Origin: Thermoleophilia bacterium
Lineage (GTDB): Bacteria; Actinomycetota; Thermoleophilia; RBG-16-64-13
Direction: 5' to 3'
NCBI GenBank assembly: GCA_016929985.1
Contig: JAFGIH010000830.1
Span: forward strand, 1 to 6,936
Length of the DNA stretch: 6,936 nt
In this document: positions 1-5,865 of the stretch, in pieces
How the letters are laid out: every line of letters starts with the position of its first letter
Position numbering within the stretch: the stretch's first letter is position 1
Position numbers and translations under genes: made by a program
The notes under the pieces: model-generated
What the model was told of the DNA's origin: nothing
Databases searched by the model: none
What the model saw: the letters and a program-made list of their open reading frames with translations, nothing else

Positions 1-23
1 ACGAAGACTTTCTTCTTTGCCAT
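1..23 (-). CDS. Start of a downstream gene, cut by the window edge (probable small subunit of the molybdoenzyme)
   Basis: Only the first seven codons are visible, reading MAKKKVF and then a partial codon starting GT, with an ATG at 23-21. The start is supported by a strong Shine-Dalgarno sequence on the minus strand (GGAGGGGAGG, positions 38-29) five bases before the ATG. The ATG also lies only two bases after the TAG stop of the large molybdopterin subunit, which implies translational coupling. In transhydroxylases and many DMSO reductase-family enzymes, the gene next to the catalytic subunit encodes an iron-sulfur electron-transfer subunit. That identity is inferred from position; no cysteine motif is visible in the few residues available. 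Confidence 0.7.
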
Positions 24-25
24 GA

Positions 26-2680
26 CTACCTCCCCTCCGTGATCCAGCTACTGAACCGCAGACCGGAGGCAGGATCATAGTCGCGTGCGAACGCCTCGGG
101 ATACTTGGTTCTCCACTCCTCCATCTGAGCCATGCTGACCTTCTCCACCTCGGCCAGATAGCCGCTGGTGGCCTGGCCGCCGGCATGCTTGGAGGTCAGG
201 CCCTTGGGCGCGACCACGTTGATGGCACCGCCACGATCGAGAGTGAAATCGTTGTCGATGAAGTCGGCTCGCGCACCATGGTCCACCGAGATGACGCCCG
301 GCATGATGCGTTCCCATACCAGGGCGCCACAGAGCACGCTGCCGCGCTCGTTGTATACGCGGACGATGTCGCCGTTCTTGATGCCCCTCTTCTCAGCTTC
401 GGTGGTGTGCATCCAGCATGGCTCGTACCAGTAACCATCCCAGCCCCTGATCTTGCCGGTGACGGTCTCCTTGGTCCAGGGGATATCGTCGGCCTGGGCG
501 TGCGTACGCCACCGCCCGTGATTGGACATGACCAGCAGCGGGTACACCCGGGCGCGGACGCTCGAGATGCGCTCGTCGTGCGTGATGCCCTTTTCGATCC
601 ACTTCGGGATGCCCGGACGCTCTTCGTCGTTGGGGAAGGCGTTCTCCAGGCTCTCCGACCAGAACTCCAGCTTGCCGGTAGGCGTGGGGAGCGGGTTCTT
701 GACCGGGTCTTTGTAGAACTCGTAGAGACCGGCCGGCCACTTCTCCCAATCCTTCTGGACCGGAAGCACGGTGTATTGCTTCTCCTCGAACTCTTCCCAG
801 GGAGTGATCTGCTCGAAGTTCATGCCCACGTAGGTGCCCTTGATGAGCTCCTCGTCGCTGAAACCGTCGGTGACCTCATCGAGCATGCCCATCTTGTCGG
901 CCACGGCGCATACGACATGGTAGTCGGTCCTGGCCTCGCCGACCGGCTCGATGGCACGGTTCATGAGGATGACGCTTTGGAAGCTGTCGCCCTCACGGAT
1001 GCACGGAGAGATGTCGTCGCACTCGAGAGTGGTCGTGACTGGGAAGACGAGATCCGAGCACAGCACATCGTTCTCGAGCCAGGGATGCTGAGCCACGACA
1101 CACTCGATCTTCGGATTCCGGAAGGCGTCCATGACCTCCCCGCCGCCGCCCCAGCAAGTGACGCGGCAGGGGGTATCGGTCCACATCATGTGGATCTCGG
1201 TGCCACCCTTCTCCTTCTCGATGGGATACTCGTAACGCCGGTACTGGTCGGAGGTCGGCTCCTCATGGCCTCCGGTGCCCCAGAACTCCACCTTGCCGTC
1301 CCTGATGGCCTCTTCAATGAGCACCTTGGGGATCATCTGCTTGCCCCACGCCGTGGGAGTGCCACGATGCGGCTTGAGCAGGCGCTCGCCGTAGGGCTGG
1401 CTCGTCAGATTGGCGAACGGACCCATGTGATCGGCGCCGCCCGTGATGACGTTCTTCGGCATGCCGGTATAGGCGATCTGCGCCTGGTGGACGCCCGGCT
1501 TGCCGAGGCCCTGCATGCCGAGCAGCACGCACTCGAGGCGGGCCGGCTCGGTGGAATACGGGCCGCGGGCCATGCCGCCGGCGAAGTAGTGACCGATGGT
1601 GACCGTCTTCTTCGCCCAGTCGCGGGCGAGAGCCTTGATGGTCCAGGTGGGTACGCCGCACTTGGGCGACGCCCAGGCCGGGGTCTTGGGAACGCCGTCT
1701 TCTTCACCGAGCACATACGCTTTGATCTTGTCGAAACCGACCGTGTGGGTCTTCACGTACTCTTTGTCGTACGTGCCTTCGGTGATCCAGATGTACATGA
1801 GGGCCAGCTGCAGCGCCGCATCGGTGTTGGGGAGGATGGGGATCCACTTGTCGGCATGGATAGCCGCCGCATAGTTGAGGTCGGGGTTGATGTAGACCTG
1901 CTTGACGCCGATCTCGGTCCAGAAGTACAGCAACCGGCTGGCGAACTGGCCCCTGAAGCCCCAGGTGGTGGTCTCGGGGTCGCCGCCCCATACCACTACC
2001 ATATCGCTGTTCTGGCAGATGTCGTTCACGAGGTTGTCGTTGGGGGCCATCATGCCGATGAAACCCTTGCCCCACACATGCTTGGAGCCCCAGTACCAGC
2101 CTTCCCAGCTGTCGGGGTTTCTGATCTGCTGCGTGAATCCGCCTAGCTTGTCGAAGAGCAACGTGGAGCAACCATGCGGAGCATGCACCATCTTGCACTC
2201 GCCGTGACCGTCACCCTGGACCAGGATGGCCAGCGGGCCGTAGGTGTCGCATATGCGCTTCACCTCGTCGGCGGCGATCTGCGCAGCCTCGTCCCAGGAG
2301 ATACGTACGTACTTGCTCTTGCCGCGGTTCTGTGGGTTGCGCCCTCCGGGGCCGACGGAGCCCGGGGCCCCCGTGGGATCCCAGTCGATCCGCTTCATGG
2401 GGTACTTGACGCGGTTGGGAGAATAGGCCCTCTTTTTGTAAGCAAGACTCCAAGGGGCCGGAACGGACTTGAACAGAGGTTCGAGAGTCTTACCGTTCTT
2501 GGTGATCTTCCACGCATTGAACGTCTTGGGATCGTACTTCTCATCCCAATGCAGCGGACGGATACGGATGATCTTGCCGTCCTTGACATCCACGTTGCAG
2601 GGACAGGCGCCGAATATGCCTCCACTGAGGCCCAGTGCCTTCAGCACCGTTTTGTCAGCACCTGTGGCTTTGACCGTCAT
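26..2680 (-). CDS. Molybdopterin oxidoreductase, pyrogallol-phloroglucinol transhydroxylase-like large subunit
   Basis: This is an 884-residue DMSO reductase-superfamily protein binding a bis-molybdopterin guanine dinucleotide cofactor. The ATG at 2680 follows AGGAAGGGG at a workable distance, and no other in-frame Met occurs before residue 95. Overall it resembles the Pelobacter transhydroxylase alpha subunit: VKDGKIIRI (32-40), YPMKR (93-97), RNPQNRG (114-120), NPDSWEGWYWG (188-198), WGGDPETT (231-238) and a C-terminal dinucleotide-binding domain (about 712-850, with RGIKNGDIVRVYNERGSV at 765-782). Ser191 in NPDSW aligns with the molybdenum-ligand serine of the Pelobacter enzyme, and His159 roughly with its active-site histidine. 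There is no CxxCxxxC cluster motif near the N-terminus, only CPC at 26-28, and no twin-arginine signal, so it is probably cytoplasmic. The loop after DIS (557-559) is shorter than I recall in Pelobacter and lacks the CSGY residues, so the substrate may not be pyrogallol. A resorcinol hydroxylase-like or other aromatic-hydroxylating role is possible. The family call is firm; the substrate is unknown. Confidence 0.9.
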   Translation of the reverse strand: MTVKATGADKTVLKALGLSGGIFGACPCNVDVKDGKIIRIRPLHWDEKYDPKTFNAWKITKNGKTLEPLFKSVPAPWSLAYKKRAYSPNRVKYPMKRIDWDPTGAPGSVGPGGRNPQNRGKSKYVRISWDEAAQIAADEVKRICDTYGPLAILVQGDGHGECKMVHAPHGCSTLLFDKLGGFTQQIRNPDSWEGWYWGSKHVWGKGFIGMMAPNDNLVNDICQNSDMVVVWGGDPETTTWGFRGQFASRLLYFWTEIGVKQVYINPDLNYAAAIHADKWIPILPNTDAALQLALMYIWITEGTYDKEYVKTHTVGFDKIKAYVLGEEDGVPKTPAWASPKCGVPTWTIKALARDWAKKTVTIGHYFAGGMARGPYSTEPARLECVLLGMQGLGKPGVHQAQIAYTGMPKNVITGGADHMGPFANLTSQPYGERLLKPHRGTPTAWGKQMIPKVLIEEAIRDGKVEFWGTGGHEEPTSDQYRRYEYPIEKEKGGTEIHMMWTDTPCRVTCWGGGGEVMDAFRNPKIECVVAQHPWLENDVLCSDLVFPVTTTLECDDISPCIREGDSFQSVILMNRAIEPVGEARTDYHVVCAVADKMGMLDEVTDGFSDEELIKGTYVGMNFEQITPWEEFEEKQYTVLPVQKDWEKWPAGLYEFYKDPVKNPLPTPTGKLEFWSESLENAFPNDEERPGIPKWIEKGITHDERISSVRARVYPLLVMSNHGRWRTHAQADDIPWTKETVTGKIRGWDGYWYEPCWMHTTEAEKRGIKNGDIVRVYNERGSVLCGALVWERIMPGVISVDHGARADFIDNDFTLDRGGAINVVAPKGLTSKHAGGQATSGYLAEVEKVSMAQMEEWRTKYPEAFARDYDPASGLRFSSWITEGR

Positions 2681-2768
2681 GCAGTTACCCCTTCCTCATC
2701 GTTGGAACACATCCGTCGTGGGCAGGTCCTGGTGTTTGGGCCGCCCACCCCCGTTTGCAAACAAGTGC

Positions 2769-2786
2769 AGCCCGAAAAGCCGGGCT
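2769..2786 (-). promoter_or_regulatory. Short stem-loop in the leader of the molybdoenzyme gene
   Basis: AGCCCG and CGGGCT form a perfect 6-bp stem around a six-base loop. It lies about 90 bases before the molybdoenzyme start codon. If the proposed -10 at 2798-2793 is right, the hairpin would begin near the first transcribed base. No run of T follows it on the minus strand, so it is not a convincing terminator. A role in RNA stability or control is possible but unproven. Confidence 0.3.
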
Positions 2787-2792
2787 AAATAC

Positions 2793-2824
2793 ATCATAGT
2801 CAAACTTCGGTATGCCCGACATAC
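2793..2824 (-). promoter_or_regulatory. Candidate promoter/operator for the molybdoenzyme gene
   Basis: On the minus strand, TATGAT (2798-2793) matches five of six bases of a -10 box. No good -35 box lies 16 to 19 bases upstream. Instead a perfect inverted repeat, GTATG-N5-CATAC (2824-2810), covers that position, and a direct repeat CCGAAG flanks it. A weak -35 with an overlapping palindrome is the layout expected of an activator-dependent or repressed promoter. The predicted leader would be about 105 bases. The reading is inferred from sequence alone. Confidence 0.3.
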
Positions 2825-2854
2825 TTCGGCGGAACTTTTCATCAAGCCGAGCTC

Positions 2855-2873
2855 CTATGCAAAAGACGCATAG
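2855..2873 (-). repeat. Inverted repeat between the membrane protein gene and the molybdoenzyme gene
   Basis: CTATGC and GCATAG form a perfect 6-bp inverted repeat around a seven-base spacer. It sits 43 bases beyond the stop codon of the small membrane protein. The loop on the minus strand is T-rich (GTCTTTT), but no T tract follows the second arm, so it is at best a weak terminator. It could equally be a protein-binding site. Confidence 0.3.
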
Positions 2874-2915
2874 CCCGATGGTCATGCCGGCCGCGCGCGA
2901 TGGACGCACACCGCC

Positions 2916-3131
2916 TCAGACTGAGACGGGGTTGTTCTTGAGAACCTCGGTGGCGATCGCCATGAAGGGGGCCGCCTCCGCTGTCTCTCCCGGCAGAGCG
3001 ATCATGGAACCGTCGTCGAAGTACAGCTCGACCTGGGGTTTGCGAGACCGTAGGAAGAGTAGATAGTAAGCGCCCGCCGCCACGCTTCCCAGCACGGTCA
3101 GGGCCCCGAACGCTTTCAGACTGGGCTTCAT
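2916..3131 (-). CDS. Small single-pass membrane protein, co-transcribed with the Roadblock protein
   Basis: A 71-residue protein I do not recognise as a named family. A short basic N-terminus (MKPSLK) is followed by a hydrophobic segment at about residues 7-27 (FGALTVLGSVAAGAYYLLFL), then RSRK. By the positive-inside rule, the RSRK after the helix favours keeping the C-terminus in the cytoplasm. The tail of about 44 residues holds a conserved-looking stretch, VELYFDDGSMIALPG (34-48), and a predicted amphipathic helix to the end. It is not a lipoprotein: no cysteine is present. The ATG at 3131 immediately follows the TAG of the Roadblock gene (TAGATG). Its Shine-Dalgarno GGAGGA lies within the last codons of that gene, so the two are almost certainly translated together. 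A plausible role is membrane anchor or partner for the Roadblock protein; this is inference from the arrangement. Confidence 0.8.
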   Translation of the reverse strand: MKPSLKAFGALTVLGSVAAGAYYLLFLRSRKPQVELYFDDGSMIALPGETAEAAPFMAIATEVLKNNPVSV

Positions 3132-3530
3132 CTATTCCTCCGGTGTCACTTCGTCCACAGCCGTCTCGACGCTCATGGCCTCGCGGGCATCCCGCAGGCA
3201 GGTCCTCAGGTCGTAGAGCACGAGGCCGACGCGGCTACTCTTCTTCCCGGTCGCCAACATGCTCATCGCCCCTTCGCCCGTCTCGCGTGCGAAGAACACA
3301 TACCCCGACGGAGTCTCGACGACCAGCTGAGTCACCGGCTGCGAGCCCATCTCCGTTGTCCGCGCCTCGATGAGGCGGGTCAGCTCTTGGGCTTGGACGA
3401 TCGTCTCTCCCTGCGCCTCTTCGGTCATGTTGGAGGCAAGCACTCCATCCGGGCCGATGAGTATCGCTTTGTCTATGTCGGTGGAGATGTCGAGCATCTC
3501 CGCGAAAGCAGCCTCTACCTGATGTGCCAC
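3132..3530 (-). CDS. Roadblock/LC7 domain protein
   Basis: A 132-residue soluble protein whose whole length up to about residue 118 fits the Roadblock/LC7 fold: a leading helix, a strand-turn-strand reading KAILIGPDGVLASN (21-34), a central helix (about 41-60), then strands TQLVVETPSGYVFFARE (67-83), and a closing helix LYDLRTCLRDARE. Proteins of this fold usually dimerise and act with small Ras-like GTPases such as MglA, or as scaffolds. No GTPase gene is visible here. The start is a GTG at 3530, behind AGGAGAGGAGG (3546-3536), five bases before it. An in-frame TAA at 3590-3588 rules out any long N-terminal extension. It lies after the groEL terminator, so it probably has its own promoter within 3531-3622, although I see no strong one. 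It is followed with no gap by the small membrane protein. Confidence 0.88.
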   Translation of the reverse strand: MAHQVEAAFAEMLDISTDIDKAILIGPDGVLASNMTEEAQGETIVQAQELTRLIEARTTEMGSQPVTQLVVETPSGYVFFARETGEGAMSMLATGKKSSRVGLVLYDLRTCLRDAREAMSVETAVDEVTPEE

Positions 3531-3535
3531 CAGCG

Positions 3536-3546
3536 CCTCCTCTCCT
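3536..3546 (-). promoter_or_regulatory. Ribosome binding site that fixes the GTG start of the Roadblock gene
   Basis: The minus strand reads AGGAGAGGAGG, with its last GGAGG five bases before the GTG at 3530. No ATG occurs in frame between this site and the stop codon at 3590-3588, so this GTG is the best start. Confidence 0.75.
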
Positions 3547-3622
3547 GCAGACAGGTCGAATGCCCCCTCGAGAATGGTGAGCCCAGTTTACCACCGGTGA
3601 CCGCTGACCCCGACAAGCAAGA

Positions 3623-3670
3623 GGGGCCGGCGCCGCGGCGTTTCACACGAAACACCGCGGCGCCGGCCCC
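3623..3670 (-). terminator. Long GC-rich stem-loop, second of two after groEL (probable terminator)
   Basis: GGGGCCGGCGCCGCGG pairs perfectly with its complement. One C/A mismatch follows, then five more pairs (GTTTC/GAAAC) closing a four-base ACAC loop: 21 pairs in all. On the minus strand it is followed by TCTTGCTTGT, which is only moderately T-rich. The strength of the stem and its place between groEL and an unrelated gene support transcription termination. Confidence 0.8.
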
Positions 3671-3676
3671 AGACGA

Positions 3677-3704
3677 GATCGGGGCGCCGGACGGCGCCCC
3701 GATC
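3677..3704 (-). terminator. Perfect 12-bp stem-loop, first of two after groEL (probable terminator)
   Basis: GATCGGGGCGCC and GGCGCCCCGATC form a perfect 12-bp stem around a GGAC loop, 33 bases past the groEL stop. On the minus strand it is followed by TCGTCT and then, after six bases, by the second hairpin. There is no T tract. It may help terminate transcription or protect the 3' end of the groESL message from nucleases. Confidence 0.7.
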
Positions 3705-3737
3705 GATCAGGTCTCTCTTGTAGCAAAGACCGCTTCT

Positions 3738-5390
<1,653 letters not shown>

Positions 5391-5403
5391 TTACCCTTGG
5401 CTA

Positions 5404-5697
5404 TCAGCCTTGGGGCAGGATGCCGATGAGGTCAGTGGCGCGCAGGACCAAGTAGTCGTCGCCGTCGAGCTTGAGTTCCGTGCCCGCGTACTTCGCGAAG
5501 ACGACTATGTCGCCGTTGCTTACCGGCATGGGGATCAACTTGCCGTTGTCGTCGTACCTACCGGGGCCGGCCGCCATGACCTTGCCCTTGGTGGGCTTCT
5601 CTTTGGCCGTGTCCGGCAGGACGATGCCGCTGACGGTCTTCTCTTCTTGCTCCAAGACCTTGACGACGACCCTGTCCTCGAGTGGCACTAGTTTCAT
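5404..5697 (-). CDS. groES: 10-kDa co-chaperonin GroES
   Basis: A 97-residue protein, the normal length for GroES, which caps the GroEL cage as a heptameric lid. It starts [13 protein letters not shown], the typical N-terminal strand. The mobile loop that docks on GroEL is at about 17-33, with the contact motif [17 protein letters not shown] (42-46), [14 protein letters not shown] (62-75) and the closing ATDLIGIL (87-94) are all characteristic. The reading frame stays open upstream to 5841, but I chose the ATG at 5697. It aligns with the family start, has AGGAGG seven bases before it, and the upstream part would cross the promoter and CIRCE element. It is the first gene of the groESL operon. 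Confidence 0.98.
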   Translation of the reverse strand: MKLVPLEDRVVVKVLEQEEKTVSGIVLPDTAKEKPTKGKVMAAGPGRYDDNGKLIPMPVSNGDIVVFAKYAGTELKLDGDDYLVLRATDLIGILPQG

Positions 5698-5704
5698 GCA
5701 CAAC

Positions 5705-5710
5705 CCTCCT
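5705..5710 (-). promoter_or_regulatory. Ribosome binding site fixing the groES start
   Basis: The minus strand reads AGGAGG, a perfect Shine-Dalgarno core, seven bases before the ATG at 5697. It supports this start over the longer open frame that extends upstream through the operator and promoter. Confidence 0.85.
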
Positions 5711-5776
5711 ATCGCTCGCGCTTTCCACTTGTTTGATCTGTGCCTGACGAGGCACCAACAAAACCACTTCCGACGA

Positions 5777-5803
5777 TTGGCACTCTCGACCATCGAGTGC
5801 CAA
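5777..5803 (-). promoter_or_regulatory. CIRCE operator (HrcA binding site) of groESL
   Basis: TTGGCACTC and GAGTGCCAA form a perfect 9-bp inverted repeat separated by exactly nine bases, the layout of CIRCE. It differs from the consensus TTAGCACTC-N9-GAGTGCTAA only by one symmetrical change in each arm (A to G and T to C). It lies just downstream of the promoter and about 75 bases before groES. HrcA bound here would block transcription of groESL until heat stress inactivates it. No hrcA gene is in this window. Confidence 0.95.
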
Positions 5804-5812
5804 GCGTTGCGT

Positions 5813-5841
5813 ATGTTATGCGCAGACTCAGGATTTGTCAA
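5813..5841 (-). promoter_or_regulatory. Sigma70-type promoter of groESL
   Basis: On the minus strand a perfect -35 box TTGACA (5841-5836) is followed by a 17-base spacer and a -10 box TAACAT (5818-5813). Transcription would start near 5806, immediately before the CIRCE element. This housekeeping-type promoter plus CIRCE is the classic arrangement for HrcA-repressed chaperonin operons. It begins 24 bases after the tsaD stop codon. Confidence 0.85.
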
Positions 5842-5865
5842 ACCAAAAAGCCAGATTTCTTGAGA

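Noticed and set aside
185..2146. 653-codon open frame on the plus strand opposite the molybdoenzyme gene
   Set aside because: It is antisense to a clear conserved gene, its translation is rich in Gly, Ala, Val, Asp and Leu with no recognisable motif, and GC-rich genes routinely keep this antisense frame open. Explained by codon bias.
2685..2909. 74-codon open frame on the minus strand between the membrane protein and the molybdoenzyme
   Set aside because: It begins with a GTG behind only a weak GAGG, has a composition unlike its neighbours, no domain, and spans the candidate promoter and repeats. A real gene cannot be excluded, but the evidence is too thin.
2812..3066. 84-codon plus-strand open frame over the small membrane protein gene
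   Set aside because: It overlaps the better-supported minus-strand gene, which has a ribosome binding site, a membrane helix and tight coupling to its neighbour; the plus-strand frame has no comparable support.
5698..5841. Upstream extension of groES by 48 codons, starting at a TTG
   Set aside because: It would start inside the -35 box and read through the CIRCE element; the standard 97-residue start has a perfect ribosome binding site.
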